Below are positions 1 to 10,055 of a DNA stretch of 64,000 bases, one piece after another. The position numbers and the translations under genes were made by a program. Positions within the stretch are counted from its first letter, which is position 1. The number at the start of each line of letters is the position of its first letter. This DNA is from Ignavibacteriaceae bacterium. Its GTDB lineage: Bacteria > Bacteroidota > Ignavibacteria > Ignavibacteriales > Ignavibacteriaceae. The notes beneath the pieces were generated by a model. That model did no database searches. It was not told the DNA's origin and saw nothing but the letters and a program-made list of their open reading frames with translations. The stretch covers positions 58,483-122,482 of the forward strand of contig JABDPB010000135.1 in NCBI GenBank assembly GCA_013042995.1. The letters are read 5' to 3'.

Positions 1-1140
1 AGCGTTTTCTAAATTCAAATCAGATGAGGTCGTAAATGGTAAATTATTTTCAACAGAAAATTTTTCAATTGCATTTATCCTGTTTTTGATCGAAGGATGA
101 CTGTAGAAAAACCATTCTACAAATGGGTGAGGCTCTTTGTCCCCAAGATTTTGATCTGTTAATTTTTCCAATGTTTTCTTGAAGGCAAAAGGATTTCTAG
201 TTTCAAATACAGCATATTCATCAGCCTCAAATTCAAATTTTCTGCTCAATATATTTCCTAAAGGAGTTGTAAGTAAACCAATTATCATTGACCACAATGC
301 GAGCAAAGGAATTGCTCTAACCTGTGTAATGCTTTCAAATCCAAACCAGCTTAAGGAGTTCTTGTAAAGAAGTGCAATTAAAAATAATGTTAAAAAACTT
401 GAAAGCGTTCCAATTACAATATTTTTTATAATATGCTTCTTTTTGAAATGTCCAAGTTCGTGTGCAATTACTGTTTCAATTTCATCAGTGGTGTAACCGT
501 CGAGCAAAGTATCACCCAAAATAATTCGTTTGGTTTTTCCCAAGCCGGTAAACGCAGCGTTCGCTTTTTTTGTGTTCTTGCTCATATCGAACTTGTAAAC
601 ATTTTCTACTTTTAAGTTTGCATTTTGAGCAAGTTTTGTAATTCGATCTTTGAGCTCTACATCTTCAATAGGAGTTATTTTATAGAAGATAGGAAAGATT
701 AAAATGGGAAAAATCTGAGAAAGCACCACCGAAATTAAAAACATGATTATTGCAAACGGTAGCCACCACAAATCACCGAATTGGTTGAGCGAAAAATAAA
801 AAAGTAGTAAAATTGGGATTCCGATTGCAAGTGAAACAAGCAATCCTTTAAAATTTTCCCAAATCCATTTCCAAATTGTCTGATTAGAAAGATCGTACTT
901 ATGCTCGAGATAAAAACCTGTGTAATAACTAATTGGAAATGATATGATTGAGCCAACAATTCCAATCACTAAAACAAACGAAATAAAAAGCAGGTATGAA
1001 TTGTAAATATAGTTCGCTAAGTATTTTTCAAGCTGCAGGCTGTAGCCCAACCACACAAAAAGCAGAAGCAGAATAAATGAAGCAATCCCCTCACCTATTC
1101 CAACAGCTAGTTTAATATTATTGTATCTTTTTGCTTCCAT
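1..1140 (-). CDS. M48 family (Ste24/CAAX prenyl protease-like) metalloprotease, C-terminus truncated by window edge
   Basis: Manual reverse-strand translation from ATG at 1138-1140: MEAKRYNNIKLAVGIGEGIASFILLLLFVWLG..., multiple TM segments, zinc motif DEIETVIAHELGHFKKKH. Absent from ORF track because no stop lies inside the window. Confidence 0.9.
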   Translation of the reverse strand, partial: MEAKRYNNIKLAVGIGEGIASFILLLLFVWLGYSLQLEKYLANYIYNSYLLFISFVLVIGIVGSIISFPISYYTGFYLEHKYDLSNQTIWKWIWENFKGLLVSLAIGIPILLLFYFSLNQFGDLWWLPFAIIMFLISVVLSQIFPILIFPIFYKITPIEDVELKDRITKLAQNANLKVENVYKFDMSKNTKKANAAFTGLGKTKRIILGDTLLDGYTTDEIETVIAHELGHFKKKHIIKNIVIGTLSSFLTLFLIALLYKNSLSWFGFESITQVRAIPLLALWSMIIGLLTTPLGNILSRKFEFEADEYAVFETRNPFAFKKTLEKLTDQNLGDKEPHPFVEWFFYSHPSIKNRINAIEKFSVENNLPFTTSSDLNLENA

Positions 1141-1192
1141 AGATGTAAAAATAATTATATAGGTTTTGGTAAGCAATGAAGGTACGATACAT

Positions 1193-1224
1193 AAAAAACC
1201 CGAAGCTAATAAATAACCTCGGGT
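1193..1224 (-). terminator. Rho-independent terminator downstream of the Cys-rich small protein gene
   Basis: Minus strand ACCCGA...TCGGGT stem followed by TTTTTT. Confidence 0.65.
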
Positions 1225-1249
1225 AAAAAATTATTGTTATTGTTAAAAG

Positions 1250-1609
1250 TTACCCTTTACCAGATGACTCTTCTGTTTCTAAGGTTTCTTCAGTATCATT
1301 AGCACAGCATTCCATTTTACAATCAGGTTTACATTCTTTTGTATCCATTCCATCAGAACTCATATTAGAGCCTGCATTTTTCTTCTCTTCACAGATTCTT
1401 TTGCATTCTTCTTTACTTTCTGCATTACATTCATGCTTAACTTCTTCACTTGTAGAAAGAGTTGACTGATTATTTGTTGAACTTTGGTTCGTTTCGAATG
1501 TTTGATTCGTTTTTATAGTCTGTTCAGTTCTTATATCACTCTCAGACTGTGCATTCGCATTAAAAGCGAAAAACAGAACAAGAGATATAATTGCGATAAA
1601 GGTTTTCAT
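1250..1609 (-). CDS. Small secreted Cys-rich hypothetical protein
   Basis: Signal peptide MKTFIAIISLVLFFAFNANAQS, T/N/Q-rich segment, then 8 Cys. Confidence 0.7.
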   Translation of the reverse strand: MKTFIAIISLVLFFAFNANAQSESDIRTEQTIKTNQTFETNQSSTNNQSTLSTSEEVKHECNAESKEECKRICEEKKNAGSNMSSDGMDTKECKPDCKMECCANDTEETLETEESSGKG

Positions 1610-1726
1610 GTGATTTCTTTCAATAATTATTATTTTAGTATGATTTTCTTAATCGAGAGTAAATATGAGGAGATAATTTACAAAATTATCAATCATTTAC
1701 AAGTGGCAAATATTTACCACTTAATA

Positions 1727-2509
1727 CTAAATTTTTTCAACACTTTCTTCTAATAACCAACCGACTTTACCATCAGCCAATCTAATTTTCACCCAATCAT
1801 CTAGTTTGTCTTCAAGTTTTAGCTTTAATCCTTCGTGAATTACAAATGCATCTGTGCTTTTAGTATCGGGAGAAGTTTTAACTGTGATTGACTGCTCCAC
1901 TACCACACCACTGATTTGCGTTTGCTCTCGATTTGCTTTCACAATTAAAAGAGAAACTGTAATAGCTAAAACTGCAAGCGTAGCTAAACCTGAAAATAAA
2001 ATAATTTTTTGCTGCGAGATAGATGTTGCAAAGAAATAAAAAACAAAAAGGAAAAGTAAAATCAAGTAAAATATAAACGCTGTATAAGTCCAAGCATTTA
2101 CTGAAAATGATTCAAGGATTACTTCCCACCACTCAAAAAGAAAAAAAGTTGGCAATGGTTGTATTCTATCAACTGTGCTAAGGTTTGCAAATGCAAGATT
2201 ATGCTTTATATCTTCATCTGTTGGAGAAAATTTTAAGGCCCGCTCGTAATTTACAATTGCGTAACCCAGTTCTCCGACTCTATAGTAAGAATTTGCAAGA
2301 TTAAAATAAAGCGATGTGCCTTCGTATCCCTCATTTCTTAAATCTTCATAAATTTCTATGGCTTTATCAAATTCACCATTTCGATAAAATTCACCTGCCT
2401 GCTGCATTGCTTCACTTTCATCTGCAAATCCAGATTTAGTAAATAAAATGAAGACTAGTACAAGGGCTAGAAAATTTAGAGAAGGAATAAGAAGTCCAGC
2501 TTTACGCAT
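1727..2509 (-). CDS. batE: TPR plus SH3-like domain membrane protein (BatE-like)
   Basis: TPR segment (GEFYRNGEFDKAIEIYEDL...NLANSYYRVGELGYAIVNYERAL), TM helices, C-terminal SH3-like region; start taken at MRKAGLL, overlapping the batD stop (ATGCGTAA); last gene of bat operon. Confidence 0.75.
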   Translation of the reverse strand: MRKAGLLIPSLNFLALVLVFILFTKSGFADESEAMQQAGEFYRNGEFDKAIEIYEDLRNEGYEGTSLYFNLANSYYRVGELGYAIVNYERALKFSPTDEDIKHNLAFANLSTVDRIQPLPTFFLFEWWEVILESFSVNAWTYTAFIFYLILLFLFVFYFFATSISQQKIILFSGLATLAVLAITVSLLIVKANREQTQISGVVVEQSITVKTSPDTKSTDAFVIHEGLKLKLEDKLDDWVKIRLADGKVGWLLEESVEKI

Positions 2510-4328
2510 AGCTTCCTTTTCCAATTTTTTGAGGAACAATACTTTTCTCAATATTAATGATGACATCGGCAATTTCATCGTACATTTCTTGCTTTGCCGC
2601 AGATTTTTCTGCACTGGGAGCAAAACGAACAAATTCACATTTTTCTGCGCCGGATTTTAAATTATTAATTAATTCATCAGAAACGTTTTTAATTCTTAAT
2701 TCATTTGCTGCTCGATCAAGCGTAAACTCGGATTTCGGTATGTGAAGTTTATCCTCCAAATATCCAAACAATGCAGATGAAAGTTCCGTATAGAACTCTT
2801 TGTGTTGCTGTGTGTCCATTAATTTCTTTGCAAGTTTTAAACGGTTCTTTGCAATCTTTTGAGCTTTTTGATACCGCAGAAGAACAACATTACCATGCAG
2901 TTTATCGTATCTTCTCTTCCATCCGATAAATCCAATTGCTAAAACAAAAGGAAGGACACTAGCAACAATAAATCCAGTTGAGTTAATTATGTAATTCTTC
3001 CTTTTTTCAATATCATCATAAGAAGTTTTAATAAATCGAATATCGCTTCCGAGTTCGCGAATATCTTCTTTACCTACTATTTCAGTTGAAGCTATTTTAT
3101 CTCCAGGTTTAATATCAATTTTAAAAGGTTCAGAACTAACAGTGATGTACTTTCCCTTTGAAGGATTATAGAAAGAAAATTCAAGTGGTGGAATTTCTCT
3201 TAGTCCAACAACCCTCGGCACAAAAAGATACTCTCCGGTTTTACTACCGTTTATTCTTCCTTTTCTATTTATCTGCTCTTCAATTTTTGGCTCGTATTCT
3301 TCGAATCCATTTGGGAAATTTATTTTAGGCAGATCAAGTAGTTTTATGTTTCCCGAACCAGAGACTTTTACATTTAGCGTAAGTGGTTCATTTGATTTTG
3401 TTTTTGTGCTGCTTAAATCAGCTTTAAACGAAAAATCACCTACTGCACCGTTAAAAGATTCAGGGGCACCCGCCGGTAAAGGTTTAACAATTATTTTAAT
3501 TATATTTGATTTAAAATCTAAGTCTACAGTCTCATATCTATTGAAAGGATCACCGAAAAAATCATCCCAGATGTTTTTTCCTTTTTGTTTTTTCATAGCT
3601 ACAGGAATTTTTAAATCCAACGGGGTAACTTCCAAGGTCCCAACTTGGGTTGGAAAAAGTGCAACTTTTAATAATTCTCCAACTTCAAATCGCTTTCCAT
3701 TTACAACTTCAACTTTAAAGTTAATAGTTTTATCAGTCTCCAATTCTTCTGCCCAAAAACCTTGATATTTAGGCATTTGATTTGGAGACAATTGTCCTAT
3801 TAAAATACTTTTATATAATTTATATGTAAGTATTATTTGTTCCCCCACAAGTGCTTTAGTTTTATTAACAGTGGCACGAACAAAAAGATTTTTCGCAATT
3901 TCATCGTAAGAAATTTGAGAATCATTTTTCTTCTGTTGCGGTTTATCTTTTCCTTTTACAACGGTAATTTTTATTGGTTTAGTTTCATAAGTTGTTTCTG
4001 CCTGAATAATACTTGCTGAGCCAATATTAAAAGTTCCGACAGATTTTGCTTGTACAATAAATGAATAAGTTAGTGAAGCAGTCTGCGCACCATTAATTAT
4101 TTGAATACTCGTTGACTGACTTGGACCAGAAAGGATCATAAAATTGTTAAAAGATGGAGGAGAAAATTTTGTAAGATTATTTATATTCGATCCGGAAAAT
4201 GTAAACGAAATCTGGAATCTTTCATTGTCTGCGACTGTAGTTTCATTTACAGATGCAGTAAATTCCTGTGCAAAAAGAAGTGTTGGCAGGAAAATAAAAT
4301 ATGTAAGTAGAGTTTTGATCACTACCAA
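2502..4328 (-). CDS. batD: BatD family protein
   Basis: 608 aa, signal peptide, EFTASVNETTVADNERFQISFTFSG... typical BatD N-terminus, one C-terminal TM; operon context. Confidence 0.85.
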   Translation of the reverse strand: MVVIKTLLTYFIFLPTLLFAQEFTASVNETTVADNERFQISFTFSGSNINNLTKFSPPSFNNFMILSGPSQSTSIQIINGAQTASLTYSFIVQAKSVGTFNIGSASIIQAETTYETKPIKITVVKGKDKPQQKKNDSQISYDEIAKNLFVRATVNKTKALVGEQIILTYKLYKSILIGQLSPNQMPKYQGFWAEELETDKTINFKVEVVNGKRFEVGELLKVALFPTQVGTLEVTPLDLKIPVAMKKQKGKNIWDDFFGDPFNRYETVDLDFKSNIIKIIVKPLPAGAPESFNGAVGDFSFKADLSSTKTKSNEPLTLNVKVSGSGNIKLLDLPKINFPNGFEEYEPKIEEQINRKGRINGSKTGEYLFVPRVVGLREIPPLEFSFYNPSKGKYITVSSEPFKIDIKPGDKIASTEIVGKEDIRELGSDIRFIKTSYDDIEKRKNYIINSTGFIVASVLPFVLAIGFIGWKRRYDKLHGNVVLLRYQKAQKIAKNRLKLAKKLMDTQQHKEFYTELSSALFGYLEDKLHIPKSEFTLDRAANELRIKNVSDELINNLKSGAEKCEFVRFAPSAEKSAAKQEMYDEIADVIINIEKSIVPQKIGKGSYA

Positions 4329-5014
4329 TCCTTTTCTGTTTTAACTCTTTGTCCTTTTATTTTTCTCAATTTCTTTTGCAAGTCTTTTTCATTTTCTTTT
4401 AAAGCTTCTAAAATTCTTTCTGCTTCCTGCTTTGTTATTTCCTGTTCGCGTTGCTGCTGATGTTGCTTTTGTTGCTCTTGTTCTTTTTGCTGCTGATTTT
4501 GGTTCTGTTGATCTTCCTTTTCATTCTTCTCCTGTTCATTCTTATCATTTTGCTGCTGCTGATTTTGATCCTGATTGTTCAACATATTCAATGCATACGA
4601 AAGATTGTACTTTGTTTCTTGGTCATTCGGGTTCAATTTTAATGCTTCTTTATATGCACCTATGCTTTCTTTAATTTTTTGAGATTTGAGCAGTGAGTTC
4701 CCAACGTTGTGATATATTTTTGCTTTTTGTTCATCTGTTTTTGCAATAGCTAGTGCCGATTGAAATGATTTCATTGCTTCATCATATCTTTGCTGTTTGT
4801 AGTATGCATCTCCCAGATTGAATTGCGCTTCAAAACTTTCAGGATCTAATTCTATACCTTTTTTAAAGTTCACTTCAGCATCTGCAAATTTTTGTTCATC
4901 GTATTTTTCAACACCTTCGTTTACTAATCCACGAGTTGATTGAGCAATGGACACAGATACTGCAGCGAAGACAATAGAAATTATCACAATTAAATATTTT
5001 TTTACTAATATCAT
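4322..5014 (-). CDS. batC: TPR protein with Q/E/N-rich tail, BatC-like
   Basis: TPR repeats (AEVNFKKGIELDPESFEAQFNLGDAYYKQ) then Gln/Glu-rich low complexity; operon context. Confidence 0.8.
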   Translation of the reverse strand: MILVKKYLIVIISIVFAAVSVSIAQSTRGLVNEGVEKYDEQKFADAEVNFKKGIELDPESFEAQFNLGDAYYKQQRYDEAMKSFQSALAIAKTDEQKAKIYHNVGNSLLKSQKIKESIGAYKEALKLNPNDQETKYNLSYALNMLNNQDQNQQQQNDKNEQEKNEKEDQQNQNQQQKEQEQQKQHQQQREQEITKQEAERILEALKENEKDLQKKLRKIKGQRVKTEKDW

Positions 5015-6051
5015 TGTTCCAAACCTAATTTTTTATTAATTCTTGCGTATAAAGGTGATTTCTTTTCTGAAATAAAGAATTCTATTACCAATAAAATTAT
5101 TGCAGGAATTAAAAAATAATAAAAACGATCTTCGTAATCAGTTACTTTTTTCACCCCAAATTCTGCCTGTTCAAGTTCTCCAAGTTCTGTGTAAATTTTA
5201 TCAAGGTAATCTTCATAATTTGTTCCGCGGAAATATTTTCCACTACCGGCAACTGCAATTTGTTTCAATGTCTCTTCATCAAGCTTGGTTAAAACTGTAT
5301 TACCGACTTTGTCTTTTTTGAAGCCCACTGACTGACCGTACTTGTTGTAAATCGGTATTGGTACGCCGCCACTTGAGCCCAAACCAATCGTATAAATTTT
5401 AATATTTTTTGAAACTGCATTTTCAACTGCTTCCACTACATCACCTTCGTGATCTTCACCATCAGTAATTGCTATTATAACTTTATCCGTTGATAGAGAA
5501 TCGAAAGAATTAACTGCCAAGTCTATAGCAGAAGCGATGGCTGTGCCCTGAGAGGGAACAGAATTAACATCGACAGCGGAAAGAAAAAGATTTGCTGCCG
5601 AGTAATCAGTTGTTAAAGGAATTTGAATATAAGCCTGCCCCGCAAATATTATAAGACCAATTCTATCACCGCGCAGTTTATTAATCAAATTTGATATCTG
5701 GTATTTTGCTTTTTCAAGTCTGCTTGGCTTAATATCTTCTGCATTCATACTGAAAGAAACGTCCAGTAATATAAAAACATCAATGCCGGTTTGTTTAACC
5801 TCTTGCATTTTTGTGCCAACCTGTGGGTTAGCCGCCGCAAAAACCAGACAAGCAAATGCTAAAATGATAATTACAAACTTTACCCATCTTTTTATGGAGC
5901 TGTCTGTTGGAAAAAGTGTTTTGTGCAAGTCCAAATCGGCAAATTTTTGTAAAAGCTTTTTCCTGTTCCTGTTTAGCAACCAAAACAACACAATAACAAC
6001 AGGAATAAAGTAAAGTAGATTCAAATATTCAGGATTTGCAAAGCGAAACAT
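5011..6051 (-). CDS. batB: VWA domain membrane protein, BatB-like
   Basis: MIDAS DVSFSMNAEDIKPSRLEKAK, TM helices at both ends. Confidence 0.85.
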   Translation of the reverse strand: MFRFANPEYLNLLYFIPVVIVLFWLLNRNRKKLLQKFADLDLHKTLFPTDSSIKRWVKFVIIILAFACLVFAAANPQVGTKMQEVKQTGIDVFILLDVSFSMNAEDIKPSRLEKAKYQISNLINKLRGDRIGLIIFAGQAYIQIPLTTDYSAANLFLSAVDVNSVPSQGTAIASAIDLAVNSFDSLSTDKVIIAITDGEDHEGDVVEAVENAVSKNIKIYTIGLGSSGGVPIPIYNKYGQSVGFKKDKVGNTVLTKLDEETLKQIAVAGSGKYFRGTNYEDYLDKIYTELGELEQAEFGVKKVTDYEDRFYYFLIPAIILLVIEFFISEKKSPLYARINKKLGLEQ

Positions 6052-6054
6052 ATT

Positions 6055-7050
6055 CTATGGTAATTTTCTAAAAATTGTTTTTGATAATCCTAATTCAAAG
6101 AGCAGCAAAATCAAACCGCCCCAAAGCCAGCTATGATATTTTTCACTTGCATTTCTATAAGATGTAATTTCAATTTTTGTTTTCTCCAGCTTATCAATTT
6201 TTTCATAAATATCTTGCAGAGCTCGGTTGTTTGTTGCACGGAAATACTGACCTTCAGTGATTCCAGAAATTTCTTTAAGTACTTCTTCATCTATTTCAAC
6301 GGGCACCATTTGATATCGCATTCCAAAAGGAGTTTTTACAGGATAAGGGGCATTCCCACGTGTGCCAACACCAATTGTATATATTCTTATATCAAATGCA
6401 TTAGCAATTTCTGCCGCGCTAATCGGGTCAACTTCACCACTATTGTTTACGCCATCTGTAATTAAAATAAGTATTCTGCTTTTAGCATCGCTTTCTTTCA
6501 ACCTATTTACACCGTTTGCAATTGCATTTCCCATGGCAGTGCCATCTTCAATCATACCACTTTTAATATCGATTAGAAGATTTCTTAAAACGTTGTAATC
6601 GATGGTAAGTGGACATTGAGTAAAAGCTTCTCTCGCAAAAACAACCAATCCAATTCTGTCTGATGTTCTTCCCTCAACAAAATTATCAATTACATCTTTT
6701 GCAGCTTCCAAACGATTTGGTTGAAAATCTTTCGCAAGCATGCTGCTAGAAATATCAAGAACCATCGCAATATCAATTCCTTCTGTAGTTACATTTTCTC
6801 CCGAAGTAAAACTTTGTGGTCTGGCAAGTGCAACAATAAGTAATCCAATCGCAATCAGTCGCAATGAAAACGGAACGTGTCTTAAATATTCACGTATAGT
6901 TGATGGCACATCTTTAAATATATTTATTGAAGAGTATTTAACAGACGATTGAACTTTCATTCCTCTGAAAATATACCAGGCGATCATCAGCGGAATAATT
7001 AAAAGAAAATAGAGAACCCAAGGATACGCAAACGTTACTCCGCTAAGCAT
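6055..7050 (-). CDS. batA: VWA domain membrane protein, BatA-like
   Basis: MIDAS DISSSMLAKDFQPNRLEAAKD, TM helices; start taken as MLSGVTFAYPWVL overlapping the upstream stop. Confidence 0.85.
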   Translation of the reverse strand: MLSGVTFAYPWVLYFLLIIPLMIAWYIFRGMKVQSSVKYSSINIFKDVPSTIREYLRHVPFSLRLIAIGLLIVALARPQSFTSGENVTTEGIDIAMVLDISSSMLAKDFQPNRLEAAKDVIDNFVEGRTSDRIGLVVFAREAFTQCPLTIDYNVLRNLLIDIKSGMIEDGTAMGNAIANGVNRLKESDAKSRILILITDGVNNSGEVDPISAAEIANAFDIRIYTIGVGTRGNAPYPVKTPFGMRYQMVPVEIDEEVLKEISGITEGQYFRATNNRALQDIYEKIDKLEKTKIEITSYRNASEKYHSWLWGGLILLLFELGLSKTIFRKLP

Positions 7051-7990
7051 TTTGCAGCTCCTCTTCAACTTTTTCTATTTTAGTTGGGATTGTTTTGTTT
7101 ACAATCTTTTTAGCTTGTTTCATCATTTCTTCATTAACAGAAGCGATAGGAATAAATTTTGCAAATTTTACTAAATCAGCATTGTTTAAAAATTGATTTG
7201 TTTCTTCTAAAATAATTTCTGCCGCTGATACTTTTTTTAGCTGCTCCATCTGTTCAGTTGTTGTTAATTCCAGTGCCGGAAGTTCAAAGCGTTCTTCGAA
7301 ATAGTTACGGACAATTCCTGTAATATTTGAATGATATTCTTTTACTTTTCCTTTTTGCCAGAGCTGTTCGCTTTCAAGCTTATCAAGTGCAGCAAGCGCT
7401 TTTACATGCGGAGGAATTGTAATAATCTTTTTCTTTACAGGAACTGCAGCTTTCTTTTTTTTGTATCGAAGGTACAAATAAATAGCCAGTGCAATCAGTA
7501 CTAAAACAATAAAAATAATTAACAAAATAAATTTCCAATTGAGCGGAATTGTAAGTGGTTCTTTTACATCTTTTATCTCAGCCTGCTGTTCAACTGGAAC
7601 TGTGTGCACTGTAAATGTAACTGAATTTGAGAGTACTTCCTGCTCCTCACCATCTAAGGTTTTATATTTAACTGCTATTCGAGGAATTGTAACCGACCCT
7701 GAATCGTAATATGACACTATAAAATGATAAACAATTGCTCTTTTTTCTTCAGTTTCAACAATTGATGGTTCAAGCTCTTTAATAACTTCAACTTCCTTTA
7801 AGCTATCACGAATAAACGGTGCAATAATTTCTACATCTTTATCAGTTCTAAGTTCTAAAGAGTAATTAATGTAATCGCCAACTAAATAATCGCTTGAATC
7901 AACTGAAGCTAATGCTGAAACTGATTGAGCAGAAACTTCAGCATAAAAAATTAAAAGTGATATGAAAAATATTCTTAGAATATTTACCAT
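7043..7990 (-). CDS. Membrane protein of the MoxR/Bat operon (BatD-N-like exported domain, TM, DUF4381-like tail)
   Basis: Signal peptide, beta-rich exported region, one TM (WKFILLIIFIVLVLIALAIYLYLRY), cytoplasmic helical tail; between DUF58 and batA. Confidence 0.7.
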   Translation of the reverse strand: MVNILRIFFISLLIFYAEVSAQSVSALASVDSSDYLVGDYINYSLELRTDKDVEIIAPFIRDSLKEVEVIKELEPSIVETEEKRAIVYHFIVSYYDSGSVTIPRIAVKYKTLDGEEQEVLSNSVTFTVHTVPVEQQAEIKDVKEPLTIPLNWKFILLIIFIVLVLIALAIYLYLRYKKKKAAVPVKKKIITIPPHVKALAALDKLESEQLWQKGKVKEYHSNITGIVRNYFEERFELPALELTTTEQMEQLKKVSAAEIILEETNQFLNNADLVKFAKFIPIASVNEEMMKQAKKIVNKTIPTKIEKVEEELQNA

Positions 7991-8859
7991 CGTCTTTCAC
8001 GCATTCTGAAAAAATTTACAAGTGGCGCAATATAATTTGAGCCTGCTTGAACGTAAATGCTATCCAATCTACTTGAAATAAAAAGAGATTTTCTTTTAGT
8101 AACTATTTCGTTTCTTCTTTTTAGTAGGGCATCCTGAACACGTTTACTGCTTGTATCAACCCATCTTTCTTCACTTGTTTCCGCATCGGTAAGTTTTATC
8201 AATCCCATTTTTGGAATTTCAGATTCACGTCTGTCATCAAGCACAATTCCGATAAGATCGTTCTTCTTTCCAACGGCTCTTAAAATTTTTTCATAACCTT
8301 CATCCATAAAATCGGAGAGAAGAAAAACTATTGAACGTTTTTTGATTGCACCGTTCATAAATTCAAGCGCAGTTCGTAAGTTTGTTTGATTTCCTTCTGG
8401 TTCAAATGATAGTACATCGCGGATTATTCTTAAAACATGTTTATTTCCTTTTCGCGGCGGGACAAATTTTTCAACTTTATCTGTAAACAAAATTAAACCT
8501 ACTTTGTCATTATTCTTTAATGCAGAAAAAGCAAGAATTGCACTCAGTTCAGCAGCCACTCTCTGTTTTGTTTTTGAAAGTGATCCAAACATTTGTGAAC
8601 CGCTCAAATCAACCATTAAAATTACTGTGAGCTCACGTTCCTCTTCGAAAATTTTAACAAAAGGGTGTCCAAATCGTGCAGTAACGTTCCAATCAATGTT
8701 TCTTATATCATCACCAAACTGGTATTCGCGCACTTCCGAAAATTCCATTCCCCTTCCTTTAAAAACAGAATGGTATTCACCCGAAAAGACTTGATTGACA
8801 AGTCCTTTAGTACGAATTTCAATTTGTCTGACTAGTTTTAATAATTCTTTTGTAAGCAA
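7984..8859 (-). CDS. DUF58 domain-containing protein
   Basis: GMEFSEVREYQFGDDIRNIDWNVTARFGHPFVKIFEEERELTVILMVDLSGSQ is the DUF58 signature. Confidence 0.92.
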   Translation of the reverse strand: MLTKELLKLVRQIEIRTKGLVNQVFSGEYHSVFKGRGMEFSEVREYQFGDDIRNIDWNVTARFGHPFVKIFEEERELTVILMVDLSGSQMFGSLSKTKQRVAAELSAILAFSALKNNDKVGLILFTDKVEKFVPPRKGNKHVLRIIRDVLSFEPEGNQTNLRTALEFMNGAIKKRSIVFLLSDFMDEGYEKILRAVGKKNDLIGIVLDDRRESEIPKMGLIKLTDAETSEERWVDTSSKRVQDALLKRRNEIVTKRKSLFISSRLDSIYVQAGSNYIAPLVNFFRMRERRW

Positions 8860-8861
8860 TT

Positions 8862-9845
8862 TTACGGTACTTCAATTTTATTTAGAATTTCACTGATAAT
8901 TGATTCAGGAGAAATTTCTTCTGCTTCTGCTTCATAGGTTACAGCAACTCTGTGCCTCATTACGTCGTAACAAATTGCTCTTACATCTTCCGGAATAACA
9001 TATCCCCTTCGTTTTATAAATGCCATTGCCTTTGCACCAAGCGCAAGATTTATCGAAGCTCTGGGTGAGGCACCGTAACTTATCAAATCACCTAAATTTT
9101 CTAATCCAAAATCTTTTGGTGTGCGAGTGGCAAAAACAATATCGAGAATATATTTTTCTATTTTTTCATCAATATATACTTCGTGGATGAGCTCTCTTCC
9201 CTTTAAAATATCTGCAGATGAAATAACAGCATTCGGAGTTCCTAATGTATCATTAATGTTATGTCGCATTATTTCAAGTTCTTCTTTTCTACCTGGATAA
9301 GTGATTTTAATTTTCAGCATAAACCTGTCTACCTGTGCTTCCGGCAATGGATATGTTCCTTCTTGTTCGATTGGATTTTGTGTTGCGAGAACAAGAAACG
9401 GTTCTTCAAGTTTAAAGGTTGTTGCACCAATTGTAACCTGTCGTTCTTGCATTGATTCGAGCAAAGCACTTTGGACTTTTGCTGGTGCACGGTTAATTTC
9501 ATCTGCAAGAATAAAATTTGAAAAGATAGGTCCTTTACGGATTAAAAAATTACCCTCTTTCTGGTTATAAATTTGCGTTCCGATTAAATCTGCCGGAAGA
9601 AGATCAGGTGTAAATTGAATACGCTGAAACTTTGCTTTCATTGACTGTGCAAGCGTTTTGATTGCAAGTGTTTTTGCCAAACCAGGTACACCTTCAAGTA
9701 AAATATGTCCATTGCCCAGCAAACCCACCACGAGCCTTTCCACCATTTCCCTCTGCCCAACAATTACTTTTCCTATTTCAGAAAAAAGTAAATCAATGAA
9801 TGCACTTTCATTTTTAATTTTCTCATTCAATTGTGCGATATCCAC
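8862..9845 (-). CDS. moxR: MoxR family AAA+ ATPase
   Basis: Walker A GHILLEGVPGLAKT, Walker B ILADEINRAPAKVQSALLESMQE; likely GTG start at 9845 (AAGAGG upstream) rather than ORF-track ATG at 9899. Confidence 0.92.
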   Translation of the reverse strand: MDIAQLNEKIKNESAFIDLLFSEIGKVIVGQREMVERLVVGLLGNGHILLEGVPGLAKTLAIKTLAQSMKAKFQRIQFTPDLLPADLIGTQIYNQKEGNFLIRKGPIFSNFILADEINRAPAKVQSALLESMQERQVTIGATTFKLEEPFLVLATQNPIEQEGTYPLPEAQVDRFMLKIKITYPGRKEELEIMRHNINDTLGTPNAVISSADILKGRELIHEVYIDEKIEKYILDIVFATRTPKDFGLENLGDLISYGASPRASINLALGAKAMAFIKRRGYVIPEDVRAICYDVMRHRVAVTYEAEAEEISPESIISEILNKIEVP

Positions 9846-10055
9846 TGTAAACCTCTTGTTAATATTAAACTTTAATAAATATGGAATTTCATTCCTCACG
9901 TTTAGAAGCTGAGGAATAAATACGATTAGACGGGGGCAAACTTATGAATGTTGCGTTTTTTAATCAAGAAATCATTTGACGACCTATATTTTCAGAAATC
10001 TATTTTTTTTAAGAATCCAGATTTGTAACCTCCATTTAAAAGATATTGCTTAATT

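Noticed and set aside
3346-3765. 139-aa plus-strand ORF
   Set aside because: Antisense shadow of batD; no recognisable domain and the sense strand is well supported.
4432-4674. Leu/Val-rich plus-strand ORFs (4432 and 4451) resembling TM proteins
   Set aside because: Complement of the CAA/GAA-rich BatC low-complexity tail; an artefact of codon bias.
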